From contig JADJWD010000002.1 of NCBI GenBank assembly GCA_016716535.1, positions 248,001-312,000 on the forward strand: 64,000 bases of DNA, in the 5' to 3' direction. How positions within the stretch are numbered: position 1 is the first letter of the stretch; the number at the start of each line of letters is the position of its first letter. Source of the stretch: Betaproteobacteria bacterium. Lineage in GTDB: Bacteria > Pseudomonadota > Gammaproteobacteria > Burkholderiales > Burkholderiaceae_C. The notes beneath the pieces are model-generated. The model did not search any database. It had not been told where the DNA came from and saw nothing but the letters and a program-made list of their open reading frames with translations. A program made the translations under genes and the position numbers. This document shows positions 11,311 to 20,070 of this stretch, in pieces.

Positions 11311-12117
11311 TCATGCACGGCCCGACCCTCGGGCCGTCGAAACCTGATTCACTGCACCCGGAGCGACCGCTGGGTCCGGCAGGTATTTCGCGATCGACCA
11401 TCCGCCATCGACCGCCAGGACCACGCCATTGACGTAGCTGGCTTCGTCCGACGCCAGGAAGAGGCAGGGGTGTGCCAGCTCCTGCGCCAGGCCGTCTCGT
11501 CCCATCGGACTGTGGTCGTAGTACATCCGCTTGAACCAGGTGTTGCGGCTTGCTCGCTCGCGCGTCAACGGCGTAACGACGAGACCCGGTGCGACGGCAT
11601 TGACGCGAATTCCGTCGCGCCCGAACTCGGTCGCCAGGTTGCGCGTCATCGCAGCGACGGCGGCCTTCGACTCGCCGTAACCGGCGCTCTGGGCAGTGCC
11701 GACCAGCCCTGAGACCGACGCGACGTTGACGATGGCGCCCCCGCGCCCTCGCATCACGGGGATCACCGCGCGACACAGGCCGAACGGCGCGATGACGTTG
11801 ACCGCGAAGTAGCGCGCCAGCTCGGCATCGGTGGTCTGCAGAACGGGCTTGGCATTGCCGATTCCTGCGTTGTTGACGAGGATGTCCGGCATCCCCAGAC
11901 CCTCGATGCACGTCGCGACGATGCGCTCGGCCGCTTGGGGTTCGCTCAGGTCCACCGTCATGGACCGGAAGGCCTTGGCCCGCAGTTGGATCTCGGGCGC
12001 TGGCTCGCGGTCCACTCCGAGCACCGACGCGCCCTCGGCTATGAAGAGCTCCGCGATCGCAAATCCGATGCCGGACGAAGTGCCGGTCACGATGGCGGTC
12101 TTTCCACGCAATCTCAC
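11311..12117 (-). CDS. SDR family oxidoreductase
   Basis: Classical SDR, 268 residues from GTG 12117. This start is chosen because AGGAG lies 8-9 bases upstream on the coding strand. An upstream GTG at 12147 would add ten residues with no such site. Motifs: IVTGTSSGIG, VNNAGIG, VASVSG with the catalytic Ser, YGESK (Tyr-x3-Lys), and YVNGVVLAVDGGW near the end. The acidic residue after strand 2 (GVDRE) suggests NAD(H). A 163-bp gap separates it from the upstream ATPase gene, containing a 10-bp palindrome TGCCGCGGCA at 12171-12180 but no gene. An internal promoter there is possible. Confidence 0.92.
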   Translation of the reverse strand: MRLRGKTAIVTGTSSGIGFAIAELFIAEGASVLGVDREPAPEIQLRAKAFRSMTVDLSEPQAAERIVATCIEGLGMPDILVNNAGIGNAKPVLQTTDAELARYFAVNVIAPFGLCRAVIPVMRGRGGAIVNVASVSGLVGTAQSAGYGESKAAVAAMTRNLATEFGRDGIRVNAVAPGLVVTPLTRERASRNTWFKRMYYDHSPMGRDGLAQELAHPCLFLASDEASYVNGVVLAVDGGWSIAKYLPDPAVAPGAVNQVSTARGSGRA

Positions 12118-12280
12118 GGGTCGATCTCCTGATTCGTCACCACGCACGCAGCCAGTCTAGGCATCGGCGCTGCCGCGGCATAGCTGCCGGAATGTGCAAA
12201 CCAGCTATCGCTCGAATTGCATGGGTTGCATGGGCGCGCCTGCGAATCGCCGCGGCGCCGCAGCGCTGCGAGACTCGGCA

Positions 12281-12991
12281 CTAGGCGACCTCGAGCCACT
12301 GGCGCCGAATCGACGCATCGTCGACCAGTGCTTCGGTCGGACCGTCGAAGGCGATAGCTCCATGCCCCATCACGAGCGATCGCGCGCAGATGCGCTTGGC
12401 GATCGTCATCTTCTGTTCGACCAGCACCACGGCGACGCCGCGCCGATTGATGTCGCAGATGACGTCGACCATGTGCTCGACGATCTGCGGCGCAAGGCCT
12501 TCCGTCGGCTCGTCGATCAGGATCACCCGCGGCTGCCCGAGCAGGGAGCGGCACAGCGTCAGCATCTGCTGCTCGCCTCCCGACAACGAGCCTGCCTTGG
12601 TCGAGCGGCGTTCGCACAGGCGCGGGAAGTAGTCGTACATCTCCTCGATGGTCCAAGCGAGCTGGCCCGTGCGCGCCGCGGACAAGCCTGCGATCAGGTT
12701 CTCCTCCACCGTGAGCAGGTCGAAGGGGAGCCGCTCCTCGGGAACGTAGGCAATGCCGGCGCGGTTGATGCGATGCGGCGGTTGCCCGGCCAGGTTCGCG
12801 TCGAGCAACCGGATCGAGCCGCCCGTGACTGGAACCATCCCCATGATCGCCTTCATCGTGGTGGACCGACCCGACCCGTTGCGGCCAAGCAGCGCGATCA
12901 TCTCGGCCGGCGCGAGATCGAAGCTCACGCCACGCAGCACGTGACTCTTTCCGTAGTGCGCGTGAAGGCCCTCGACCGACAGCAGCGTCAT
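12281..12991 (-). CDS. LivF-type ABC transporter ATPase (variant Walker A)
   Basis: One of two cytosolic ATPases of a branched-chain-type importer, 236 residues, normal length. Walker A reads GRNGSGRSTT, so residue 42 is Arg where the canonical P-loop Lys stands (codon cgg, read directly). Signature LSGGEQQML and Walker B VILIDEPTEGL are intact. Lys-to-Arg P-loops do occur in some LivF-like proteins as far as I recall, so this need not be inactivating. The start overlaps the LivG-type gene by 4 bp (ATGA). Substrate specificity comes from the binding protein and permeases. Confidence 0.93.
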   Translation of the reverse strand: MTLLSVEGLHAHYGKSHVLRGVSFDLAPAEMIALLGRNGSGRSTTMKAIMGMVPVTGGSIRLLDANLAGQPPHRINRAGIAYVPEERLPFDLLTVEENLIAGLSAARTGQLAWTIEEMYDYFPRLCERRSTKAGSLSGGEQQMLTLCRSLLGQPRVILIDEPTEGLAPQIVEHMVDVICDINRRGVAVVLVEQKMTIAKRICARSLVMGHGAIAFDGPTEALVDDASIRRQWLEVA

Positions 12992-13734
12992 GCTCTCGCC
13001 TCGCCGAGATAGGCTTCCTGGACCCGGCTGTCGTTGATGATCGCCTCCGGGGATCCGGTTGCCAGGATCTGACCGTAGACCAGCACGGAAATCCGGTCGC
13101 AGAGCGAGAACACGACATCCATGTCGTGCTCGATGACGACCAGCGTCTTGCCTTCGCTGACGCGGCGAACGAGGTCGATCATGTAGCGGGACTCGTCGCG
13201 CGACATCCCGGCCATTGGTTCGTCAAGAAGGATGACGTCGCCGCCCGGCCCCAGGGCCATGCCGATCTCCAGTGCGCGCTGGGCGGAATACGCCAGGTCG
13301 CCTGCCATCCGGTCGTGGAAGGGCTCGAGCTTCACCCGTTCCATCAGCCCTTGGGCTCTCTCGTTGACCTCGCGCGCTCGCGCCACCAAGCGCAGCAGCG
13401 GGTAGCGCAGGCCGAGGCCGGCCATTGCCGCGATCTGGAAGTTCTCGAAGACCGTCATGCGGGGAAAAATGTTGGTGATCTGGAACGAGCGGGCCAGTCC
13501 CATCCGCGACAACCGATGCGGCGGCAAGCCGCCGATGCTCGTTCCGTTGAGGGTGATCGTGCCCCCGGTGGGCTTGTAGAGCCCGGAGATGAGGGCGAAC
13601 AGCGTCGACTTGCCGGCGCCATTGGGACCGATGATGGCGTGCCGCTCTCCCTGCACGACCGAAAGGTCGGCGCCGCGAATGATCTCGGTGTCGCCGAACC
13701 GCTTGCGCAGCCCGTTCAGTTCCAGCGCGGCCAT
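12988..13734 (-). CDS. LivG-type ABC transporter ATPase
   Basis: Second ATPase of the LIV-type importer, 248 residues. Walker A GPNGAGKST is canonical. The LivG-specific insertion around FQITNIFPRMTVFENFQ and the C-terminal segment AIINDSRVQEAYLGE are typical. Walker B is VILLDEPMAGM and the switch His is in VVIEHDMDVVF. The ABC signature reads LAYSAQR instead of the usual LSYGxQR, so the conserved Gly is replaced by Ser or shifted, a mild oddity. It is separated by 1 bp from the upstream permease gene and overlaps the next ATPase gene by 4 bp, indicating one transcript. Confidence 0.94.
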   Translation of the reverse strand: MAALELNGLRKRFGDTEIIRGADLSVVQGERHAIIGPNGAGKSTLFALISGLYKPTGGTITLNGTSIGGLPPHRLSRMGLARSFQITNIFPRMTVFENFQIAAMAGLGLRYPLLRLVARAREVNERAQGLMERVKLEPFHDRMAGDLAYSAQRALEIGMALGPGGDVILLDEPMAGMSRDESRYMIDLVRRVSEGKTLVVIEHDMDVVFSLCDRISVLVYGQILATGSPEAIINDSRVQEAYLGEARA

Positions 13735-13735
13735 G

Positions 13736-14980
13736 TCACGTGTCCCCGACGTTCGCGAGCGCGGGCGTCCCGTGGCGGAGCCGGATCGCCCGCGGCAGCC
13801 TCAGCAGCGCCACGCCGGCGGCGATGGCGATCACCGGAAGCGCCCAGGTGACAAGCGAGCGCGGCGCCCATTCCGCCCAGAAGAGCCGAACGGCAGGCCA
13901 TTGCCCGGTACGCGCCACCACGCTCTGGTACTCCGGCAGGAAGATCCGGGACGTCGCTTCGACGATGAACACGAAACCGGCGATGATCAGCAGCCACGGC
14001 CCGATCGCCGCCGCGCGCCGCTGCAGCGCGCCCCCGTCGCGACGCACCAGTTCGCCGAAGCTGCGCTTCATGGCGGCGGCGATCCCGTCCGGCAGCAGCA
14101 GCATCACGAGGACGAACAGAACGCCTTGGTGAAGGAGCCAGATCCGGGTTGCCTCTGACACGACATGGCCGAACACCGTCAGCAGCAGTGCGCCCAGTGC
14201 CGGGCCAAGGAAGACCGACGCACCGCCGACGATCGTTTGCAGGATCACCGCACCCGAGTAGCCAAGGCCGAACAGCGAGTAGTTGGCGGTCTCGTTGACG
14301 ATCGCGAACAGCCCGCCGGCTATGCCAGCGAACATTGAAGACGTAGCGAACACGACGACCTTCGTGCGGTAGGTGTTGAACCCCATGAAGGACAAGCGTC
14401 GCTCGCCTTCGCGAAGCGCCAGGGTCAGCTGGCCGAACAAGGTCCTACGGTACAGGTAGAGCAGCAGGATCGCGGCGGCCACCCACACGACGACGAACAC
14501 GTAGACCTGCGAGGCCGAACCGAAGGCGATCCCGAGCCAGGGCATTCGCGTGGCGGACAAGCCCGTCTCCCCCCCGAACACACCGATCAGATTCGGCGCC
14601 AGCGAGTGGAACAGCTCGGCCAGCGCCAGCGTGATCATCGAGAAGTAGGCTCCGCTGCGAAGCGTGGCGAAAGCGCCGACGAGCCCGCCAACCAGGAGGG
14701 CCGCAACGCCGCCGACCAAGGGCATCGCGGGCAGGGGAATCGTGAGCTGGCCGCCCTCGACGGCCTGCATGGCGTGAATGGTGGCAAACGCCCCGACGGC
14801 GAAGTACGCGGCATGGCCGAACGACAGCATCCCCCCTTGACCGTAGAGCAGGTTGAAGCTCATCGCGAACAGCGCGGCGATCAAGGCCTGCGTCAGCAGG
14901 CCGAGATACCCATCGCCGACGACGAGCGGGGCGCCGAGCATCACCACGACACCGACGGCACTCAGCGCAATTGACTTCAT
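13736..14980 (-). CDS. LivM-type ABC permease with C-terminal extension
   Basis: Inner-membrane permease of the LIV-type importer. The LivM core is clear in residues 1-315: FNLLYGQGGMLSFGHAAYF, GAYFSMITLALAELF, the cytoplasmic coupling loop ALREGERRLSFMGFN, and GGASVFLGPALGA. The usual LivM ends at about the equivalent of LLPDGIAAAMK (residue 305). Here about 100 further residues follow, with two more hydrophobic segments at about 327-345 and 378-394 and a basic linker. The extension contains no motif I recognise. It lies 3 bp after the LivH-type gene and 1 bp before the LivG-type gene. Confidence 0.92.
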   Translation of the reverse strand: MKSIALSAVGVVVMLGAPLVVGDGYLGLLTQALIAALFAMSFNLLYGQGGMLSFGHAAYFAVGAFATIHAMQAVEGGQLTIPLPAMPLVGGVAALLVGGLVGAFATLRSGAYFSMITLALAELFHSLAPNLIGVFGGETGLSATRMPWLGIAFGSASQVYVFVVVWVAAAILLLYLYRRTLFGQLTLALREGERRLSFMGFNTYRTKVVVFATSSMFAGIAGGLFAIVNETANYSLFGLGYSGAVILQTIVGGASVFLGPALGALLLTVFGHVVSEATRIWLLHQGVLFVLVMLLLPDGIAAAMKRSFGELVRRDGGALQRRAAAIGPWLLIIAGFVFIVEATSRIFLPEYQSVVARTGQWPAVRLFWAEWAPRSLVTWALPVIAIAAGVALLRLPRAIRLRHGTPALANVGDT

Positions 14981-14983
14981 GAC

Positions 14984-15925
14984 TCAGCTCCTGTCGCCCA
15001 TCAGCCCGGCCGGTCGAACGAGGAGCACGATCAGCATCAGCAGAACCGGTATCGAGCCCGCGAAGGTGGAAAGCTGCAGGCTCGTCAACCCGCCGACGGA
15101 ATCGCTCGGCGCCACGTCGGTGACCAAGCGCAGCACATCGTTGAGCGACACTTCGACGCCGGCGCCGAACGAGCTGAGAAGCCCGATGAGCAGCGACGCC
15201 AGGAGAGCCCCGCCGAGCGAGCCGAGGCCGCCGACGACGACCACGACGAAGACGATCACGCTCATCTCGACGGCCATCTGCGGGCTGGTCGTCAGCAGAG
15301 CGCCTCCCACCGCGCCGGCTACCCCCGCCATCCACGCGCCCAGGCCGAACACCCCGGAGATGACCGCAGGAACGTTGTGGCCGAGCGCCGACACCATTGC
15401 GGGTCGCTGGACGGCTGCACGAACGATGATGCCGACTCGCGTGCGCTTCAGCAGCACGAACAGGATAACGAACAACGCCACCGCCACGATTCCGACGAAG
15501 CCCTTGTAGAACGGGAACTCCGTGCCGTAAACCAGCAGCGCGGGGAACTTCATGACCTCGGGCGGCCGGTAATTGACCGGATAGTTGCCGAAGAACATCT
15601 TCGTGAACTCCTCGATGACGAACGCGACGCCGAAGGTCAGCAACAGCTGATGGCCATGACCCTGGTCGTGCACGCTACGCAGCATGTAGCGCTCGATGGC
15701 GATGCCCGCGGCGGCCACCAGCAGCGGCGCCACGAGCAGCGCTGCGGTGAACCCGGCACGCTGTCCGATGGCATAGGCGATGTAGGCACCCATCATGTAG
15801 AACGACGCGTGCGCGAAGTTGATGACGCCCATCATTCCGAAGACCAGCGTCAGCCCGGCCGCGACCATGAACAGCAGCAGCCCGTGGATCGCGCCGTTGA
15901 GAAGGGAGATGATGAAGAACTCCAT
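14984..15925 (-). CDS. LivH-type ABC transporter permease
   Basis: Inner-membrane permease partner of the LivM-type protein, 313 residues with about eight hydrophobic helices. Family motifs are visible near the N-terminus (LVFGMMGVINFAHASFYMMG), in the coupling region (KRTRVGIIVRAAVQRPAMVSALG) and at VVVVVGGLGSLGGALLASLL. It begins 48 bp after the upstream SDR stop and is tightly followed by the LivM, LivG and LivF genes. Together with the binding protein at 9159-10403 the transporter is complete. Confidence 0.94.
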   Translation of the reverse strand: MEFFIISLLNGAIHGLLLFMVAAGLTLVFGMMGVINFAHASFYMMGAYIAYAIGQRAGFTAALLVAPLLVAAAGIAIERYMLRSVHDQGHGHQLLLTFGVAFVIEEFTKMFFGNYPVNYRPPEVMKFPALLVYGTEFPFYKGFVGIVAVALFVILFVLLKRTRVGIIVRAAVQRPAMVSALGHNVPAVISGVFGLGAWMAGVAGAVGGALLTTSPQMAVEMSVIVFVVVVVGGLGSLGGALLASLLIGLLSSFGAGVEVSLNDVLRLVTDVAPSDSVGGLTSLQLSTFAGSIPVLLMLIVLLVRPAGLMGDRS

Positions 15926-15973
15926 CGAGCGCTCCAGTTGCGAGTGGCGCGGTACGCTGCCCTGACCGGCCGT

Positions 15974-16750
15974 TCAGCCGGCGAGGAACCCGCCGTCCAC
16001 GGGCAGGGTCACGCCGGTGACGTAGCTGGACATGGCGGATGACAGGAAGATCACCGGGCCCACAAGTTCCTCGGGCTCGGCCCAGCGCGCGAGGGGCGTG
16101 CGTGCCATGAACCTCGCGAGGCGCTCCGGCACCTGGCGCGTCGCCTCGGTCATCGGCGTGGCGATGATGCCGGGGGCGATCGCGTTGACCCGCACGCCGT
16201 CGGCGGCGAGTTGGCAGGCCAGCGACTGGGTGAGCATCTTCACGGCGCCCTTCGACGGCGTGTAGCTGATAGGGCCCCCGAGCGAGCTGAACGCTGCGAT
16301 CGAGCCGACGTTCACGATCGTGCCCTTCGTCGCGCGCAGCTGCGCCAGCCAGGCCAGCGTGACGTTGAAAGTGCCCATGGCGTTCGTCTGCAGCGTGCGC
16401 TCGAGGTCCGCCGCGACATCCGGACTGTCGATGTCGTCACGGATCAGGATGCCGGCGTTGTTCACCAGCAGATCCACAGGGCCGATCTCGCAGCCTGTCA
16501 GTTCGGCCAGCGCCGCGCAATCCGGCTTGGAGGTAACGTCGAGCGCGAACGACCAGGCGTGGCCGCCTGCACGCTCGATGTCCGCCGCCGTCCGTGCGCC
16601 GGTCTGCGCGTCGATGTCGGTGACGATTACGCGGGCGCCTGCCCTGGCCAGCCCGCGGGCGATCGCTGCGCCGTTGCCGCGCCCGGCGCCGGTGACCAGG
16701 GCGAGCCGGTTGTCGAGGACGCGCGGCGCCATGCAGTCGTCGATGTTCAT
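15974..16750 (-). CDS. SDR family oxidoreductase
   Basis: Classical SDR of 258 residues. Motifs: VTGAGRGNG (cofactor loop), VTDID with acidic residues after strand 2 (favours NAD), VNNAGI, NVGS with the catalytic Ser, YTPSK (Tyr-x3-Lys), NAIAPG, and the C-terminal VTLPVDGGF. It is the fourth SDR of the block by position, lying between the OYE-like enzyme (42 bp upstream) and the ABC permease genes. An inverted repeat at 16761-16777 lies just upstream of the start. Four SDRs in one series suggest several alcohol/ketone steps or alternative stereoisomers. The substrate is not known. Confidence 0.92.
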   Translation of the reverse strand: MNIDDCMAPRVLDNRLALVTGAGRGNGAAIARGLARAGARVIVTDIDAQTGARTAADIERAGGHAWSFALDVTSKPDCAALAELTGCEIGPVDLLVNNAGILIRDDIDSPDVAADLERTLQTNAMGTFNVTLAWLAQLRATKGTIVNVGSIAAFSSLGGPISYTPSKGAVKMLTQSLACQLAADGVRVNAIAPGIIATPMTEATRQVPERLARFMARTPLARWAEPEELVGPVIFLSSAMSSYVTGVTLPVDGGFLAG

Positions 16751-16760
16751 GGGTCTCCTG

Positions 16761-16777
16761 TGCCGCCACCGGCGGCA
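16761..16777. repeat. 17-bp inverted repeat upstream of an SDR gene
   Basis: TGCCGCC, three bases, GGCGGCA: perfect 7-bp arms, 11 bp upstream of the minus-strand SDR start and inside the 42-bp gap after the OYE-like gene. It may act as an operator or mRNA stem. There is no T-tract, so an intrinsic terminator is unlikely. Chance occurrence in GC-rich DNA is not excluded. Confidence 0.4.
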
Positions 16778-16792
16778 ATGTATAGGGCGGTT

Positions 16793-17965
16793 TCAGTCGG
16801 AGAGCACGGGTGCAGGGTGCGTCGGCACGCCGTCCGTTCCCGTCGACAGGCAACGATCGAAGCCGCCCTTGGCACGCTTCTCGAGCCAGTAGCCATACTG
16901 GGGAGGAACCAGACCGTATGGGTCACGGATGCCGAGCGCCACGGCGGCATCGAGCGCCCAGTGCGGGTTGTGCAGCAGCTCGCGGCCGATCGCCACCAGG
17001 TCCGCCTTCCCGCTCGCCAGGATCTCCTCGGCCTGGCCGGCATGGACGATCAGTCCGACGGCCATCGTCATGACGTCTGCGTCGAAGCGGATCCTCTCCG
17101 CGTACGGAACCTGGTATCCGAGGACAGGCCGGTCGCGGACGGCCGGCGTGTTCATCCCGCCGCTGCTGCAGTCGAACACGTCCACGCCCTTTGCCTTCAG
17201 GACACTCGCCAGCGCGACGCTGTCTTCGAGCGACCAGCCGTCGTCATCGACTGCCGAGGCGCGGAAGAACAGCGGCTTGTCGGCAGGCCAATGGCGGCGC
17301 ACCTCCTCGACGACCTCGATCGCGAGTCGCATCCGGTTTGGCAGCGAGCCGCCGTATTCATCCGAACGGCGGTTCGCCGTGGGCGACAGGAACTGATGCA
17401 GGAGGTAGCCGTGTGCCCCGTGGATCTCCACCACGTCGAAACCCGCCCGCAACGCGCGCTGCGCCGCTTTCCCCCACGCGTGCACCACCTGCTGAATGTC
17501 GGCCCGAGTCATTGCGCGGGGCACGAAGTACTCCGGCCCATGCGCCAGTGCACTGGGCCCGATGAGTTCCCACGGCTCGCCGTGGTCGACGCCGGGGAAC
17601 TCAAGCAGCTGATGGCGCCCTTCCCACGGCGGCTCGCAGCGTGCCTTGCGGCCGGAATGCGCAAGCTGGATTCCGGCGACCGCGCCGCTGCCGTGAATCA
17701 TCGACGTGATGCGCTGCATCGGCGCGACGAACTCGTCCTTCCACAGGCCCAGATCCTTCGGCGTACTGCAGCCGCGCGGATCGACCTTGGTGGACTCCAT
17801 GAAGACCAGACCGACGCCGCCGACAGCGAACTTGGCGAGGTGCGCCAAATGCCACTCGGTCAGCCGTCCGTTCGTCGCCGAGTACGTCAACATCGGCGAC
17901 AGCACGATGCGGTTCTTGAGCCGGACGCCTCGCAGCTGCAGCGGGGAGAACAGGTGCGTCGTCAT
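16793..17965 (-). CDS. NADH:flavin oxidoreductase, OYE/YqjM-like
   Basis: FMN-dependent TIM-barrel enzyme of the old yellow enzyme superfamily, 390 residues, which usually reduces activated C=C bonds or works on cyclic enones. The family signature is strong: HGAHGYLLHQFLSP followed by N-RRSDEYGGSLPNRMR (about residues 183-211), and QLAHSGRK earlier. YqjM-type enzymes have a redox-tuning Cys in SPMCxYS. Here the segment is SPMLTYS, with Leu at 26, while the Tyr at 28 is kept. The C-terminal FMN phosphate site (LVAIGRELLHNPHW) is normal. It lies 14 bp after the enoyl-CoA hydratase-like gene. A role in reducing an unsaturated cyclic intermediate is inferred from context. Confidence 0.92.
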   Translation of the reverse strand: MTTHLFSPLQLRGVRLKNRIVLSPMLTYSATNGRLTEWHLAHLAKFAVGGVGLVFMESTKVDPRGCSTPKDLGLWKDEFVAPMQRITSMIHGSGAVAGIQLAHSGRKARCEPPWEGRHQLLEFPGVDHGEPWELIGPSALAHGPEYFVPRAMTRADIQQVVHAWGKAAQRALRAGFDVVEIHGAHGYLLHQFLSPTANRRSDEYGGSLPNRMRLAIEVVEEVRRHWPADKPLFFRASAVDDDGWSLEDSVALASVLKAKGVDVFDCSSGGMNTPAVRDRPVLGYQVPYAERIRFDADVMTMAVGLIVHAGQAEEILASGKADLVAIGRELLHNPHWALDAAVALGIRDPYGLVPPQYGYWLEKRAKGGFDRCLSTGTDGVPTHPAPVLSD

Positions 17966-17979
17966 GACGAGCCGTCCGG

Positions 17980-18780
17980 TCAGCGCCCGACGAAGACGGG
18001 TCTCCGCTTCTCGGCGAAGGCACGTTGAGCTTCCTTCGCGTCCTCGGTTCGGGAGATCGCGGCCGTCATGTCCTGCTCGTAGCGATACCCATCGCGCAGC
18101 GTCATGTCCTCGATCGCGTTCAGCGTCTGCTTCGCGAGCTTGACGGCGAGAGGGCTCTTGGATGCGACGCTGTGCGCGACCTCCATCGCCGCTGCAATCA
18201 GGCGCTCGGTCGCTACGCAGTCTTCGACGATGCCCAGGCGATGCAGCTCAGGACCAGGCACGCGGTAGCCCGTGAGCACCATGCGGCGAAGCAGCGAGTG
18301 CGGGAACAGGCGCTTGGCGTGGCTTGCGCCGCCCATCAGCCCGACATCGATCTCCGGCAGCCCGAACGTCGCCGTCTCCGACACGATGACGATGTCGCAC
18401 GACGCCGCGATGGCCAGTCCGGCACCGAGCGCCACACCGTTGACGGCGGCCACGACGGGCTTGGCGCATTCGCGGATCGTGTGAAAGCACTCTCGGGTTC
18501 GCCTGGAATGCGCCGGCAAGTCGCCCGGACCCTTGATCAGATCCTTGCGGCCCTTGATGTCGGCTCCGGCGCAGAATTGCTTGCCGGCCCCCGTCAGCAC
18601 CACGCAGCGGATCTCGTCCGCGTCGGAGATGACGTCCAGCGTCGCCGTCAACTCGTCGGAAAGGGTGCGGCTCAGCACGTTCACCGGCGGGCAGTTCATT
18701 TCGAGAAGTGCCGTGCCGTCGGCGACCGTCACGTTCAGCTGAGTGAGCGCCTCCAGGCGGCGCAGGGAATCGGGCAGCAT
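17980..18780 (-). CDS. Enoyl-CoA hydratase/isomerase family protein
   Basis: Crotonase-fold protein of 266 residues that would add water to, or isomerise, an enoyl-CoA. ATG 18780 is chosen because GGAGGAG lies six bases upstream. A start 36 bp further up is possible but has no such site. The oxyanion-hole regions are present (CAGADIK near residues 70-76 and AAVNGVALGAGL near 111-122). Of the two catalytic glutamates of true hydratases, the one in LPEIDVG (E143) is present. The position in the usual GGGCEL segment reads GAGLAI, with Ala or Leu in place of Glu. The enzyme may therefore be an isomerase or another crotonase-type activity. It is co-directional with the CoA-transferase gene, 64 bp away. 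Confidence 0.92.
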   Translation of the reverse strand: MLPDSLRRLEALTQLNVTVADGTALLEMNCPPVNVLSRTLSDELTATLDVISDADEIRCVVLTGAGKQFCAGADIKGRKDLIKGPGDLPAHSRRTRECFHTIRECAKPVVAAVNGVALGAGLAIAASCDIVIVSETATFGLPEIDVGLMGGASHAKRLFPHSLLRRMVLTGYRVPGPELHRLGIVEDCVATERLIAAAMEVAHSVASKSPLAVKLAKQTLNAIEDMTLRDGYRYEQDMTAAISRTEDAKEAQRAFAEKRRPVFVGR

Positions 18781-18844
18781 GTCGTCTCCTCCCGGCACGG
18801 TTGCCGAGTAACACATCGGGCGGGACGCGGTCGCGGTTCGGGAC

Positions 18845-20062
18845 TCAAGCGACGCTGCGCTCGTCCGTCGTCGCGTGCTCCAGCGCCCCGATGCCGAACT
18901 CCGCCAGGACTTCGCCGGTGTGTTCGCCGAGTCCGGGCGGCGGCCGCTCGCTGTTCGTTGCGAGCCCGCCGAAGCGGAAGGGACTCATGACGAGCTGGAC
19001 GGGCCCGGCCGCGGGGTGTTCATAGGTCCGCACCATCTCGCGGTGCAGGATCTGCGGTTCGGCCAGCGCCTCGGGAACGCTGTTGATCGCTCCGGCGGGC
19101 ACGCCCGCTTCCGTCAGCCGCCTCAGCCACTCGGCGCGCGGCCGCGCCGCGAACGCATCCTCCAGCAGCGGCTGCAACGTCGACTGGTTCTGCACGCGAC
19201 CGGCGTTTGCACGGAAACGCTCATCGGCCGACAACTGCGGCATCCCGAGTACCTCGCAAAGCGCCGCGAACTGCCCTTCGTTGCCGACGACGAGCACGAT
19301 GTCGCCGTCGGCACAGGCGTAAACCTTCTGGGGCTGGATGTTCGGATGGGCATTGCCGGTACGTCGCGGCACCTTGCCCGACAGCAACGAGTTCATCGCT
19401 TGGTTGGACAGCAGGTTCACTGCGACGTCGAGCATCGCGATGTCGAGGTACTCGCCCTTGCCGGTGACCTCCCGCCCGGCCAAGGCGGCCGTGACCGCGG
19501 TGGCCGCGTACACGCCGGTGATCAGGTCGATGATCGGGATGCCCACCTTCTGCGGCCCCGCGCCGGGCTCGCCGTCGGGGCCTCCAGTGACGCTCATCAA
19601 GCCTCCCATAGCCTGGATCAGGAAGTCGTAGGCCGGCTGCGCGGCGCGAGGTCCTGATTGCCCGAAGCCGGTGATGGAGCAGTAGATCAACCGGTCGTTG
19701 AGCGCCGAGAGGTGCTTCCACCCGAGGCCGAACCGATCGAGCGTGCCGACCTTGTAGTTCTCAAGCACGACGTCGCACTGCGCGACGATCGTGCGCACGG
19801 CCTCCTGGCCCTCGGGCGTGCTCAGGTCGAGCGTGATCGAGCGCTTGCCGCGGTTGGCTGCGAGGAAGTAGCCGGCGCCGATCTCGGTGCCTTCGCGCGC
19901 CTTCAGGAACGGCGGCCCCCAGGCGCGCGTGTCGTCACCCACGCCGGGCCGTTCGACCTTGATCACGTCGGCCCCGAGATCGGCCAGGATCTGGCCGGCC
20001 CACGGACCTGCGAGCACCCGGCTGAGATCTAGAACTCGGACATGCGAAAGCGGCTTCGTCAT
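18845..20062 (-). CDS. CaiB/BaiF family III CoA-transferase
   Basis: Transfers CoA from a donor acyl-CoA to a carboxylic acid, thus activating the substrate for beta-oxidation-like steps. The product has 405 residues from ATG 20062 (MTKPLSHVRVLDLSRVLAGP), with a spacing of 8 bp from the upstream Bug gene stop. The family core is clear: LADLGADVIKVERPGVGD, NRGKRSITLDL, and the catalytic Asp146 in PAYDFLIQAMGG. The C-terminal domain RRLTEAGVPAGAINSVPEAL is also typical. Upstream codons in the same frame do not resemble any family and are left out. In this block it is the only evident CoA-activating enzyme, since no acyl-CoA ligase is seen. Confidence 0.95.
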   Translation of the reverse strand: MTKPLSHVRVLDLSRVLAGPWAGQILADLGADVIKVERPGVGDDTRAWGPPFLKAREGTEIGAGYFLAANRGKRSITLDLSTPEGQEAVRTIVAQCDVVLENYKVGTLDRFGLGWKHLSALNDRLIYCSITGFGQSGPRAAQPAYDFLIQAMGGLMSVTGGPDGEPGAGPQKVGIPIIDLITGVYAATAVTAALAGREVTGKGEYLDIAMLDVAVNLLSNQAMNSLLSGKVPRRTGNAHPNIQPQKVYACADGDIVLVVGNEGQFAALCEVLGMPQLSADERFRANAGRVQNQSTLQPLLEDAFAARPRAEWLRRLTEAGVPAGAINSVPEALAEPQILHREMVRTYEHPAAGPVQLVMSPFRFGGLATNSERPPPGLGEHTGEVLAEFGIGALEHATTDERSVA

Positions 20063-20070
20063 CACCCGCC

